Below, one piece after another: positions 1 to 12,023 of a stretch of DNA of 64,000 nt. Origin of the DNA: Reticulascus tulasneorum. Lineage: Eukaryota > Ascomycota > Sordariomycetes > Glomerellales > Reticulascaceae. The position numbers and the translations under genes are program-made. The notes under the pieces were generated by a model, which was not told the DNA's origin, ran no database searches, and was given only the letters and a program-made list of their open reading frames with translations. The stretch's first letter is position 1; each line of letters starts with the position of its first letter. The DNA is taken from positions 682,001-746,000 of the forward strand of contig LSAX01000004.1 of NCBI GenBank assembly GCA_001557505.1, in the 5' to 3' direction.

Positions 1-1003
1 GGTGCCATCATCCTTGGCGACGAAGAGCTTACCACCATTGACCGGATCATCAATTCCGAAACCCGCGTCGGTAGGTTTCTTGCCCGCTTTGAGCTGGTCC
101 TCTTGCGGATCCAGTCCGTACTTGTGGTACGATGCCTTTGTTCCGCGGACCCAGTATCGACGCTGTGGAATCTCGACGCTCATGACGCCGCTGCGGACGC
201 TGACTATCAGTCCATTGCTGTAACCCAACTGTACAAACACACTGTCTGGGTTTTCGCTGTCCACTTTCCCAGCCCGCTGATCCGTGAGCTTCGCGTAAAC
301 CGTCTCGGGCATGCCGAACAGGACATAGCTCTGGTCGATCAAGTGCGGCCCAAGATCATAGAGCACGCCACCACCCTGCTTCATCGTCAACTGGCCCTTC
401 CACGTCTGCGGCTTCGCAGGCCGGTACCGATCAAAGTGCGTATCAAACTCGTAAACCCTCCCGAGAGTCTCGCTTTTCACCAGCTTCTGCAAAGTCAAGA
501 AATCGGCATCCCATCTTCGGTTCTGGAACACGCATAGTTGCCGCTTGTTCTCCCGTGCGATGCGGATCAGCTCGTCTGCCTCGGCGACGGTGGGCACGAA
601 GGGCTTCTCGACCAGAACATGCTTCCCCGCTTCTAGACTCTGCTTTACGAAGCTGAAGTGCGTGTTTGGCGGGGTGAGGACGTTCACGATGTGCACTTCG
701 GGATCGGCGAGCAATGCATCCAGGGTTGTGTGGTGCTTCAGCGAGGGGTAGTCCTTGGGTGCGGAGGACTCGGGCGTGGGGTTTCGCTGTACGATAGAGT
801 GCAGATTGAACTCCTTGGTAACGCTGATGAAAGGGATGTGGAAGATCTTGGCGGACATGCTGGCCAATGTCAGTTCCTGCGTTACTGTGGGCGTGGGTGC
901 GTTCAGGAAACCATCCCACCCACTGACAGCTGGCCAGGGTAGGGAGAGTAACTTACCCGTATCCAACGATCCCGACATTAAACTTCTTCCCTGATGAAGC
1001 CAT
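1..1003 (-). CDS. Gfo/Idh/MocA-family NAD(P)-dependent oxidoreductase, 3' end cut off by the window
   Basis: The first 302 residues of a predicted cytosolic sugar/polyol-type dehydrogenase are visible. Exon 1 is 957-1003 and exon 2 is 1-859; the 97-bp intron (860-956) has a GTAAGT donor and CAG acceptor. Splicing joins the start of a Rossmann nucleotide-binding loop (GIVGYG, residues 11-16) to GMSAKIFHIPFI, the usual continuation in this family. Further on are LTPPNTHF and the dinucleotide/catalytic signature VEKPF, then the GGGVLYDLGPHLIDQ segment of the C-terminal substrate domain. The start is the only ATG giving the complete Rossmann loop. The substrate cannot be told from sequence. The frame is open to base 1, so the C-terminus lies outside the window. 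It is divergent from the gene beginning at 1300. Confidence 0.9.
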
Positions 1004-1299
1004 GATTGAAATGCTGGAGGTATTGTTGTGCCTGGTTACTTCACTTAAGATGATCTCGAGTCGTAGAGTTGAGAGTTATTCACTGGTACTTATGTTATTT
1101 CACATGACGAATGCATGTGAGTGAGGGGCAATTGCGGCGGGGTTGTCGTTCGAAATTTCGGAGAATTACATGAGTCGTATTACCAATTGACTAGGGGGTC
1201 CTGACTTCCGACCTCCAAACCCTCCAGGTTCTCGAACGGCTTCCCAGCTGTTCGACAATTTTTATTCGTCGTCAACCGCAATGTCATGTCACTGCTTCC
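1004..1299. other. Shared upstream region of two divergent genes
   Basis: These 296 bp separate the start codons of the oxidoreductase (minus) and the DUF7730-type gene (plus), so they must carry both promoters. I see no clear TATA box or repeat. Confidence 0.5.
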
Positions 1300-2819
1300 A
1301 TGACGAGAGACAGTCGGGCCTCGGTTTCTGGCCGGATTCGCCGCTTGATACACTCCCTTCGAGGCAGGGATCACGACGACCCTGACCGGGAGGACGATTC
1401 GGCCGACAAGCCACCGGCGCTTCCATTCCTCCCAGCCCAGCGTCGCCCTCTCACCCCAATCGCCTCCCAAGAATCCCTCGTTGCCCTTGGCAGCTTCGCC
1501 AACCTACCACCAGAGCTGCGCCGGCGCGTCCTGATCGCGGCCGTTGGCGAGCGCACGCTGCACCTTGACCTGCGGCTCGCCTACCCGGTGTTGCCCTTGG
1601 ACCAGCGTTCCGTCTACTACTCTTGGGCACCCAAGATCTCAGGCACGCTGATCAGGGCAATCAACGAGCATGGCGGCGGCACGGCGCCCCTTAGCTCGTA
1701 CTATCCCCCGGATAGGACCGCGACGAAGGCCTGGCGTTGGTGGAGCTGCGTGTGTCACAGCCAGCTCCCGCCGGATTGCAAGCCGGCGCAGCGTGTTCTG
1801 TCTTCTGGAGTGGAACTCTACCGGTATCCTAATCACGATAACTGTATTCGCGGCGACGGCACTTTCTGCCAGCTATGGGCCCCCGGGTGGCTTGGTGGGC
1901 CGGGTCGGTGTGCAATAGGAGTTATGGGCTGGCTGGTGGCATGCCGACAAGCGTGAGTTGCTCCGTCCCGTTCTCTCTTTTCCCTGTCATCGCCCATAAG
2001 CGCCCTGCTGTCAACGCCCTGCTGTCAACGCCCTGCCGTCAACGCCCTGTTTAATATGTCTCGCCTATCAATAGCTATGTCGAGGGCATCGATGTGCTTT
2101 ATTCAACGAACACCTTCTTTATCGAGAGCCCCGCTATCTTCGACGCCTTGTTCTCGCCCGGTCCGCGTAACCTGCTCCTCCCAGAGCGCCTGGCCAGTAT
2201 TACCTCCCTCGAGCTGAGGTGGGAAGTGCTGCTCTTTGGCTCGCTCCCGGATCCAAGCGGAGACCGCCATCACCACCGGTCTAACGAGGACAGGGTGCAG
2301 CTGGCCTCGCATCTCCGCAACTTATGCCACTCGTTCCCAAACCTGCACACCCTAGTGCTCACCTTCTCGCACCATCTGTATAATGACTACAGTACACCAC
2401 CTGCCAACGTCCTGGATGAGATCGACCACGTGCTCCTCCGGCCACTCGCTAATGCCGTGACGCGCCTCCCGTTGCAGGTGCAGCAGCATCACGTCGTGGT
2501 TGAGCTGCCATCGAATATCTTCGACGCCCTCTGCAAGGCTGCGGAGACGCAGGCTCTCGGGTTAGAGGTGGACCACGGACAGAGAGCGAGGAGCTGGAGT
2601 GATGTCAACGGCGTCTGGCTGCGGTATCCCACTTCCGCTCCTCAGCCTCGATTAGATGCATCCCACTCGGCTAGAAACGAGCTAGACGAGAGCGGTAGCA
2701 TAAGTAACAGCGGATTCTTTTACCACATCAAGGCGGGTATAGAGAGTGACCTCTACTGGGATGACACTGGCCGTGCCCGGAGCCGTTCGTACACTCAGGC
2801 AATCAACTGCGGGGGCTAG
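1300..2819 (+). CDS. DUF7730-type hypothetical protein
   Basis: Two exons, 1300-1952 and 2075-2819, encode 465 residues. The 122-bp intron (GTGAGT...ATAG) joins GWLVACRQA to YVEGIDVLYSTNTFF. The combined string is the recognisable core of the fungal DUF7730 domain: an F-box-like LPPELRRRVL start near residue 70, a CRQAY-E-LYSTNTF segment, then a LLLPERLASITSLELRWE block and a long alpha/beta C-terminal part. Members are abundant in filamentous ascomycetes and their function is unknown. The N-terminal 60 residues are basic/acidic and look disordered. The intron carries a 14-bp minisatellite. Without splicing the first frame ends at 1956 and the domain is split, so the spliced model is favoured strongly. 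Confidence 0.82.
2001..2049. repeat. 14-bp tandem repeat inside an intron
   Basis: The unit CGCCCTGCTGTCAA is repeated 3.5 times (2001, 2015, 2029, 2043). The third unit has one T-to-C change. The array lies wholly in the intron 1953-2074, so length changes would not alter the protein. Confidence 0.9.
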
Positions 2820-4768
2820 TAGAATTGTATCGTCCTCCCTCCAATCCCCGCTGTGCAAAGAACTATAATTCTTTCTATCATGGGAACGTATGCCAGTCTG
2901 GATTGGCGAGGGGGCCACGACGACATCTCTTGTGGTTGATGGCCATGCTGAGGGGGTAATTATACCAGAAATTCTCAGACACCCACACCTCAGTAAGATT
3001 TCAATGGAACCAAACGAAAATCAAGCTTAATCTAAGGTACTGAGCATTATTCTCGATAACATTTCTCCATATGGAGTACTATCGCCTGGCAATTATTCAT
3101 CAAAGAGGTTCACATTGCTTAATCATAGCACTACGCTGCATCTATGACCAAACAATGCAACATATTTGGAGGGGTGCAGACAGCAGCATCAGGAGCAGGT
3201 CAATCCGATAAGTCAGCAGATGTGTTCATGTCTCACCGCCGCTCACCTTGGGCAAAGAGAATACATCAGGTGATGTCCATGCCTGACGCACCAATTCTCT
3301 AGGCATTCCATAGGTATAGACCATCGCTCTATTGATCATTCAAAGTCCGAGTTTGACACGTAGCTTTGGGCGACCGTTTATCCGCCGCCACTCGAATCGG
3401 CGGCTTCTCACAGCGCCGAAACTTGTCCAGGGAAACTCGAGCCTAACCACTCCCTGGGCACCGTCAGCGGGCACGCCGACTCTATATAATCTTTAGGAAA
3501 AGCGCAAGGCATCGGAAGTTGTCGCAGGTGCTACTCCTCGTCGTCATGGCATGGAATCATTGACACCATTTGACGCCCATCCGACATGATCCGCGACAAG
3601 GTCATGCATGCACGCCATGGCTGCGAGAACCCTGTCCCCCCACAGGGCCATCCCGGCTGCACAACATCTCGCCATCTATGGATCATGGAACAGTTCGTGG
3701 GGGTCTGAACTGGTCCACCTCTTTCAATCTCTCTCTTTTCTTTCCTGCCTAATTCTGCTGTGTGTGGTGAGCATCTGAAGTGAAATGTTAATAAATTGGT
3801 GTGTGTAACTCTTCTTATATTTAGTCGACCTCTATCCCTTCGCATCTGTTCTCGATATTAAAGCTCGAGCGCAGCTTATCGTCGTGCAGGCCAGTTCTAC
3901 CCCAGCTCAACCACCCCTGCGAGCCCAATCTAGGTTCATCGGTTAAAGCCGCTGTCATGTCTCACAACGCAAGCCACCATCGGCATGAATGATCTTCGCG
4001 ACCATGCTTCAACTACCCTTTCTTGGGATTCCCCTACGAGCAGTGTGCCCGATTGAGTCAAAGACAGGGAACACTCTAATCGCAATTGAGATCTTCCCCA
4101 AACTAGCCCTGTCAGTTTCGCATTCAGGATAAACCGACCTCATGCGTTCTCGACGGAGGGTTACCTCGTGCCCTTGAGCGATCAATGGCGACACCGTGAT
4201 GATCTTGCCAGTCTGCTCTCCAGGGGCCCCTTGGGCCAGTCCCTCGAGGCCAGAGTGAATCATGGCCAAGGCATGATGGTGGTGTTGTCGTACAGTCAAA
4301 CTAAGTTTCCTGAACCATAATCATGTTTCGCGAAACCCATGTCTGGTCATAGTTATGGCCATGGACGATGCAACGTCGTTGTGAACTCTATTGCGCGTGA
4401 GAGATGGATCTCTGTAGAACGCTTGGAGAGATCGCCCCCGTGGTGGCCGCGCAAACACATTCACAGGGGACAGTTGGAGGCCAAGGACCCAAGTATGGAA
4501 AACATGTTTAGATAGCCATGTCATAATCTAGCTATAGCGATGCAAAAACCACGAGAGTAACACAAAAGCAAAAGCAGGTCGAATGCAGTCCAAACGACGG
4601 GGTATTCTTACAATCCCAGGCCAAAACACCCAATTCCCTAACCGCCAATGGGCGTTTTCCCCAGTCCCAACCCAAAACACAAGTTTCCCGTTTCGTTCGC
4701 CAAATCACGCCGGGTATCCCGCCGCCAGTATCGCTCGTCTGTCCCTCTAATACTGACTCTAGATTCGC
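2820..4768. other. Gene-free intergenic region (1.9 kb)
   Basis: Only short overlapping open frames with no recognisable domain. There is an inverted repeat of CCGCCG/CGGCGG with an 8-nt loop near 3384-3403, and a TATA-like TCTATATAATC near 3480 with no convincing gene after it. Confidence 0.5.
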
Positions 4769-6348
4769 TCAGTGCAAGTTGGACAAAGTTATCGTGCTGC
4801 TCGCCGAGCTTCCCTTCCGTGTAGGGGGGAACTTGACGCTCTCAACCTCCACCTTCACGCTGGTCGTCGTCTCGCACTGAATTGCCATCCCCATCACCGC
4901 CCCCTGCCCCATTCCGAATCCCTTCAGTGAGTCCGAGCTCTCGTTTCTTTCGGCCTTGAACTTCCCCAGCTTGCCTCCCCCCCGAATCACCTTGTCGCTC
5001 CACTTGTTCCATCTGCGGCCCTTACCCTCAGGGTCGACACCGCCGGACACGAACACCACGTTTCCAAACTTCCTCGTCGGCGGCGTGCGCATAAACGCAA
5101 AGGTCTCCAGGCCTGTATCCTGGCTCGGTGGCGCCTCGCCCGAGAAGATGATGGACCGTCGCGTAGATGCATACAGTGCCACATCCAGCCAGCCGTTGCA
5201 GGCAATCATAGAACCCGCAAAGCAGAAGTAGGCGAGTGTGACCTTGTTGCCTGCCATGGAGGCAATGCGCCCGGCGGCTAGCGGTGCGGTGCAGAGGACA
5301 TAGATCAGTGGGTAGAGCAGGAATGTCTGCTGGCGGGCGTATTGCGGGATCTGGGGCAGGCGCTTGTAGGTTGATGAAGAGGCCATGGAGGTCGGGCTCC
5401 CTGGCTCAATATCCTTACGGTCCCGATCTGAGTTGTTCATCGTGCAGCTGATGTGATCCGGGATCTTTCCTGCCTTTCGCGCAATGGATTGGAGGTGGAG
5501 GAAGATGACCGTATAGATGGCTGTGGTGACGGCGAGAGAAATGAAGATCCAGAGGTAATGGAGGGTTAGCCGAAGATCCTGGTAGGCAGAATTGATCCAG
5601 CACTAGTCATGTTAGATACCTCCATTGGTTGACAGACACAACAATCTTGACTTACCCAAGCTCCAGCTCGCACATATAGGCCACCCGTATTCTTCCCGTT
5701 CTCCGTGATAATGACGCCTAGGATGCCAGTCCCGTACACGAAAGACCACGAAAACGCAATGGCAGAATAGAACACCCACGACGGCAACCGGTAGTTCTTC
5801 ACGATGGCCAGGTAGGTATGCGCAGCAATAGCCGTGATGAAGACCGATGACGCCAAATCCCCCGTCGACACGAACCACCCTTGCGCCCAGCATGTCGTCG
5901 TTCCGACTTGCACCGCATCCATCGACACCCAGGTGACGTTGAGAAGAAAGGCGAGGGCCTGCTGGATGTCCGCAAAGAGCAGGTTGAGGATCAGTACGAG
6001 GAACTGGTTTGGCGGCTCCTTTCGTAACCTATCCCAGACCGAATCCTGAAGGGCATCCGCTGGCGTCTCCTTCTGCGGGCACATATGATCATCTGGCACC
6101 AGGAACCCATCGTAATCTGACGTTGGTGTCTCCGCCCGTTCGGGCTGTGGCGTTGTTGTCCTCGGTCGCAGATGCCATGTGACCAGCTTGTATGTGAGGA
6201 AGAACAACAGCGTCACGCTGGTGAAGAAGGAGAGGAACCCAAACGTTGCCACGGCCGCCAGACCATGCCTCAAGACTGGAGGCAGTGGCGTGAGGGTCAG
6301 CGGAGAGTCCTCCGAGTCGATCATATTATTAGCTGGGTCCATCTCCAT
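4769..6348 (-). CDS. Seven-transmembrane G-protein-coupled receptor, Git3/GPR1-like
   Basis: Exons 5656-6348 and 4769-5602 encode 508 residues; the 53-bp intron (5603-5655) joins GAW to CWINSAY in frame. Seven hydrophobic segments are visible: near residues 30-55, the NQFLVLILNLLFADIQQALAF helix, the CWAQGWFVSTGDLASSVF helix, SWVFYSAIAFSWSFVYG, LTLHYLWIFISLAVTTA, FLLYPLIYVLCTAPLAAGR and LAYFCFAGSMIACNGWLDV. A long Ser/Lys-rich cytoplasmic tail follows. The ILNLLFAD and CWAQGWF blocks resemble fungal nutrient-sensing receptors of the Git3 group, which signal through a G-alpha subunit to cAMP at the plasma membrane. The ligand is not predictable. The intervening loop between helices 5 and 6 is Ser/Pro-rich. 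Class assignment is from memory and less certain than the 7TM topology. Confidence 0.82.
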
Positions 6349-9300
6349 TTTGTTGAGTTTTTATTTTATTTTTGAATAATCCCTTGCACGCCGGCGTGGC
6401 GGTCGCTGTATCGTTGCTCTTGCTGTCCAAAAGAAGCCGAAGTGAAGAAAGAAAGAAGAAGAATAAACAAGAAGATAAAAAAAGAATTAAAGAAATAGAA
6501 TGAAAGGCGAGTAGAGTGTCCCTAACCTGGGGAACTGCCTCTCTCTAGATCGACTTCACATTATCCTCCGAGAACCAGCACCGCAACAGAGAATTGTGGA
6601 GTTGAAGGGAAACAGATCGAGTCACGACAGAGCAAACGACTTGTTTTTAGATAAAATTCTCCGCCGCTCCCACCCAGCACGAAATCGCCCGAATATGATC
6701 ATGGGTGCAGCCACTATTGGACGGGGACCTCTCGTGAGTCGAACGGGCTGTTCATGTGTCGTGCGAGGGTGCCGCGACTTTCCATAGCAAAGTAGGTAGG
6801 GTGTCTCCCATTTCGTCGTTCCATCCCTGTTCCGGATTGTTGCAGGCTAAAGGTAGGCTGACAGTGGGGTACCAGAAAGCAGTCGGCGTCTTGTTCATCC
6901 CAGACTACTTGAGAAAGTGCTGCATTGCGACCGACGTGGTCTGTAACAAGGTCGTCATTGGCGGCTGTTCGTTGAGTGAGCGCCAGCCGAATCAATTGGT
7001 CGAGTGGTGTTCCGGATCGCGGATCTCAAGATCCAAGCGTGTCCTGCATCGAGTGGGTTGGAAGCCGTGCGCGTGCCACGACACACAGGGTCGCTCGCCC
7101 AAACCGCGTGTCTGAGACGCCATGAACCACTGAGCACAGCTCCTGAGGCCAGCGGCAGCGAAAAATCTCCGTGCAGATCTTCCAGGTCCTTTCCGTGCCT
7201 TGTTCCTTGCATTAGTGTTAAGTTTTTCTGGGGATATCTGTGGCGCTCGGGAGGAGGAGCCGGGGGCCCAGGGAGCTCTTCAAAGTCGGGGTGCTGGTGA
7301 TCTTGAAATTCAGCCACTACTTCAGAGGCGCTTGGCAGGCAATTGATGTACTGTTTCATTGCAGGGAAAATCCGAAGAGGATGGAGTCTAATTGAGCCTC
7401 AATTCCTCGGAGATTTAGAAGCCATTGAACATTTTGAAGATGATTTCCACCGCTCAGCGAGTGCTGGTTATGCCGTTCCCGAACAATCGTGGGGAATCAA
7501 GAGTCTCGCCAGATGTTCGTCAAGAGTAGGAGGAAACCTCATGTTTCTGATAGCGGTGTCTGACTTGAATTCCCTTGTCACGATTCTCCAACGCCATACT
7601 CCGTTCTCCGGTCTTGCTATGTCTTGGGTGTCACCCTTCGGTAAAGATTTATCTACTTGGCTGGGTAGTGGAAACTGATCAACTTCTCAGCTGTACAAAA
7701 CTTGCCACTTGGTGCAGAGAGGAGCGCAATTACCTACCACTACCTTGCACATGCCATAATCGCCGTGACAATAATAGCATCTACTCGATTACACAACACA
7801 CACAAGGCAGAGGTTTGCGATGTTGGCTGTCCTTCAGCAGAAGATATCAAGCTTCAATATGGCCATCCTTGTAGCAGAATCTGCAAGTTGTTCGGATGAA
7901 CGCAAGCCGTCCAACCGGAAACATTCTTAGCAATACCAAGCTTCCTCTCTATCCTGGCAGGCTCGGAGAGCCAAGGTCAGCCAGGGCTGACAAAGGTCAT
8001 CATCCATCTTGAATGTCGAGGGTGAGATCCTCCCGGAACGGACTTTTCCCCGATCAAGCATTCTTCCATTCCAGTCGTGATCCACAAAGTTCAATCAGCC
8101 CTCGAACTTTCGAAGGCGGCAGGAAACACATCCACCTCATGATAGATTAGCTATTCGAGTCAATCGGGAGATGAAAGGACGCTTGCCATGTCATCATCCG
8201 CGATGACTTCCCGTGACCCTCCCTTTTCTCCGAAACACCAGTTCATGCGGAAGGAAAGAGGACATCTCATTTCGACCTTGTTCGTGGATAGAGTCATCGT
8301 TGACTGATGTTTCCAAGTCTTGGGACGTGGCGTGGATGAATCTGATCAACGTCAGGTAGTCTTCTGAACATGATACTGTCATGAGTGCAATCTGACGCCG
8401 TGTTCGCACATCCCGCGGCCTGTTATGATTGCGCAATATAGTGGCTTCTTGCGGTTAATCACGAATGCTGCTGATGACCATGGGATGTGGCCGGCCTTGG
8501 CATGAGTCTCTGAAAGTGGGTGTCGCATCTTCTGCAACAAGACACAATTTCTGGGTGCTTCTACATGGCTAGTCAAAGGAGCCTATGCCAACGACTACGC
8601 AAGAGAGGAATCGTTGCGTTGCCGGTCCGAGGATTACATCGTATCGCGAGGACAGTGGAAAGAGGGCAGCGGACCGAGGATGAAGCGAGAAGGGGAGAAG
8701 GGAAGCGTGCTGTTTCAGCTCTGCAGCCAATTAGTGACGGAAAACGCCATAGAAAAACCCCCACGGCTTCTAGAAAAACGTTAGAATGCTCCCGCAGCCA
8801 CATTTTTCTCGTTGGGGAAGGCGGTGCAATCTCGATGGCCTTGCAGTCAGCCATCGTCGCGATGACTTTGTTTTTGGAACTTCAATTGAGATAAAGTGAC
8901 CCCAGCAGTACTGCGCACGCTCGTGTGACACATTGCCGCTTGGGGATTAGCAAGCAAGGCAATCGCAGCAGCAAGGTATCTTTCATTGAACCCCCAATTT
9001 CAGCTGTCCATCGCCCCTCGGCGACGCCCGAAGGTCCCTATCACAGCTTGCAAGGAGCCCATGCCAATCGGAGAGTCTTCGAGGCCAGAGCGTCTGCTCA
9101 GAAAGGGAGTTTGCCTCCGCCGCGACGCGTGTGGGACGGACCTTCGACTCCTCTTATCACTCACCCCGTCGTCGTCTGGATTGAATTGACGGGCTTCACC
9201 TTCCCGAGTCAGCCTAGGAGCGCCTTCGAGAAGAGAGGGCGGCAGACTGCAAGATTGGCACTAGATATCGGGGGGGTTCAATTACCGGATTGGTGGGTTG

Positions 9301-10315
9301 TCCCCCCAGACTGTCTACTGCAGCTGTTCCTAGCAGCCGGTGAGGCGAGCGAGGATGAAAGAAGAAGGACGTTGCACGCCAGGCGGATCGGCACCAGTAA
9401 ATATGATTCTAATTCACATGCTGATTGGGCTGCATTGAATTCCCACCTGGCTTTCCAGCCAGTGCCAGTCGCGTACACCAGATGAAGGCGGATCTAGGCG
9501 GCTTGACTTGGCTGAGCGCCGAAGCCACCAAAAACGCCTCAACCGTAGCCTCAGCATGTGAAAAGGGAAAACGCCGGCGCAATTGGAGGGCGCAATCTGC
9601 CCTTCATTGTAAGCCGGCAAACTGGCCAAGATCGGATCTCTGGGTGCAGCGGTGCAATTGGATCAACCCAGAAGTACGCCCGTGATTTGCTCCAGCTGCT
9701 TGTACTCCGCTCGTCTGGCATTGGTTCGAAGGCGATATTGAATAGAGGAGGGGTGGTGGGCGGCTCACCCCGTCAGATTCCTTTTCCGGCTGAAGAATCT
9801 CTCGCCGCTTTTGTTTGCCGCTGTTGCTCGCTGCTTTTCCCAGGGCTGACGGGCGGCCCTATGGTTCAGGCCAGTCAGTGGGTTCTGCGACGACGGCGGG
9901 AAGGGAGAGGGGAGAACACCAAGTCACTCTTCTAGCATTGATCTTGCGAATGATTATATCTTTCACATTACAGTGAGACTATCAAAACCATGGAAATGCC
10001 CGTCAGTCATCTCGAATGCTATTTTCCTAGTTTTCCGGATTTATTGCTATTTTTAAAATGTATCCATCGTCCTCTCCATGTTCATGGACTGCGAGGATGC
10101 ATATACAAGAGCACTAAAACGCATCAGCCTGTTAGTTGCATAACTCGTCATGGATGCATGTTGCTCAGCACTTCTGCGCGGAAACCAAAAATACTAGCAG
10201 AGATGAAGGAATTGGTATTCGAAACTCAAGTCATAACTGATAAGCTCTTTACAAAAGGAGAATTTGCGCTACGGCACCACAACCACGTCCCCCACTGATC
10301 ATCGCAGTATCCCCT
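6349..10315. other. Large gene-poor region (4 kb)
   Basis: Upstream of the receptor is an A-rich leader (about 6430-6500). The rest holds only short overlapping frames on both strands, the longest 186 codons at 8925-9485, with no domain, codon pattern or splice-linked partner I can recognise. The stretch may be long promoter DNA of the receptor or decayed sequence. Confidence 0.5.
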
Positions 10316-12023
10316 TTATTTCTCCCGGGCAAGGGCCAGAATCATATCCTCGTAGTCGCCGCTCAGAAACTCCTTGACATCCTTCGAAAAGTTGACGCCG
10401 AACCTCTTCTTATACGCAAGCTTCGTAGCATCCAACCGGTTCCGGTCCCAGTAGAGGCTGACGACCCGGTTGATGAACAGTCTATCCTTGCGCGGCGACC
10501 TGAACAGTGGCGCCCTCAGCCTCATGGCGTCGAACCTGGCCCGGTCGGCCCCGCGCTGCAGGATTGCCAGCAGGACATCTTCCATGTCGCCGCGGAACTC
10601 CTTCTCGATCACGTCCTGCAGGGAGCGGTGGTACTTGCGCTGGTAGGCCTCCGAGATCGCGTGGATCTGCGAGTCGTTGCAGCTGGTGAAGATTTGGGCG
10701 ACGGACAGCGTGTTGGCGCCGATGGTGCCTTCGGTCGCCCGCTGCAGTTCCGTGACCTTCTGGTCAATGTCCCCGGGAAGGACGGGTGCGGCATCTTCCG
10801 CTCGCGTGGCTGCGAGGATCATGCTATACAGCCGGTAAAGGTTGTCCTCCACGTCATCTTTGATGTCGGTAGAGAGCTCGCGGCCCTTAATCCGTTTGTA
10901 TTCAGTGCGGATGGCTCGGATGTCCGCATTTGATCGACACAGCAAAACGTCCATCAATGCCTCCTCGTCCGTGCCGGCCCGGTCCAGGGCCTTGATCAGG
11001 ACTCGGACGTCGTTCTCCAATGGTCCGCGCATGATAGCCAGCAGTCCGGTCTCCAGATCGCCGCGCGCCTCGCTTTCGATATCCTTGGCCAGATCTCTTA
11101 TGAAGCGCGAGTTGTAGTCGCGGGCAAGCTGTGCCATCGCCCAGGGGTTCGCATATTTGGGGTTCGTGAAGACTCGGATCAGCGCCTTCTCGTCGCAACC
11201 CATGCCCTTCATTGCCTTGCGAAGTGTTTCGACATCGCTAGATGTATCGACAGGGGCGACGTAGGCCTTCTGGGCGATGTCGTAACCGGGCGATGCTGGT
11301 GTCGGAGGCACGCTATACTGCTGTGGTGGCTGCTGCCATTGCTGATTCGGAGGCTACAAGCTCTGGTCAGCATTGATCTCCGCGCAGCCATTCAAAGTGC
11401 ACTGGAATTACCGGAGCACCGTATGGTTGTGGTGGATATTGCCCCGGTTGCTGATATGGCGCGCCTGGTGGTTGACCCTGTGGGGGGTAGCCCTGCTGAT
11501 AAGGAGCACCCGGGGGGGCTCCAGGTGGAGGATACTGTTGCTGCTGACCCTGTGGTGGGTAGGGTTGTTGTTGATATGGCGCGGAGCCCGGGGGCTGGCC
11601 TCCTTGCGGCGGGTAAGCTTGCTGCGGGTAACCCGCCGGAGGCTGACCCGGCGGGGGTTGGCCGTAGGCCCCTGGCTGCTGTCCAGGAGGGGGTTGCTGA
11701 GGAGGATAGGCCTGGGCTCCATACTGCCCAGGTGGCGGCTGGCCGTATTGGCCCTGAGGAGGTTGTGGGCTTGCCGCAGGGTACTGGTACTGGCCGGGTG
11801 GCGGCTGTCCTTGAGTCTGACCGTAAGCTTGGTAAGGCGGCTGCTGGTACGGAGGCTGCCCTGGAGCTGGCGAGCCGATGGGAGGCTGCTGGTAGTACGG
11901 AGCTCCCTGCTGCTGCGGCGGATACCCAGGAGGAGGGCTACCAACGGGCGGGGCACCGGCGGGCGGTCCGTAACCTGGATACTGGCCCGCAGGCGGCGCG
12001 CCGTACGGCTGCTGCGGATTCAT
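10316..12023 (-). CDS. Annexin with a long Pro/Gly/Gln-rich N-terminal domain
   Basis: Exons 11412-12023 and 10316-11353 encode 549 residues; the 58-bp intron (11354-11411) lies at the end of the low-complexity part. Residues 1-240 are repeats of PPGQ, QQPPYQ, YPPQGQ type, as in synexin-like annexins. The core from about residue 245 has four annexin repeats: [32 protein letters not shown], a weaker third repeat around [16 protein letters not shown], and a fourth ending [15 protein letters not shown]. Annexins bind anionic phospholipid in a Ca2+-dependent way; in fungi they are linked to membrane trafficking and secretion. The type II calcium loop GXGT is best kept in repeat 2 (RAGTDE); repeat 1 has Cys in place of Thr, and repeats 3 and 4 are degenerate. 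That suggests fewer calcium sites than in animal annexins. Confidence 0.95.

Noticed and set aside
6955..7359. 134-codon minus frame in the 6-10 kb gap
   Set aside because: Composition not gene-like and no recognisable motif; a plus frame covers the same bases.
8925..9485. 186-codon plus frame
   Set aside because: No domain, no splice partner, and overlapping frames of similar length on the other strand nearby.
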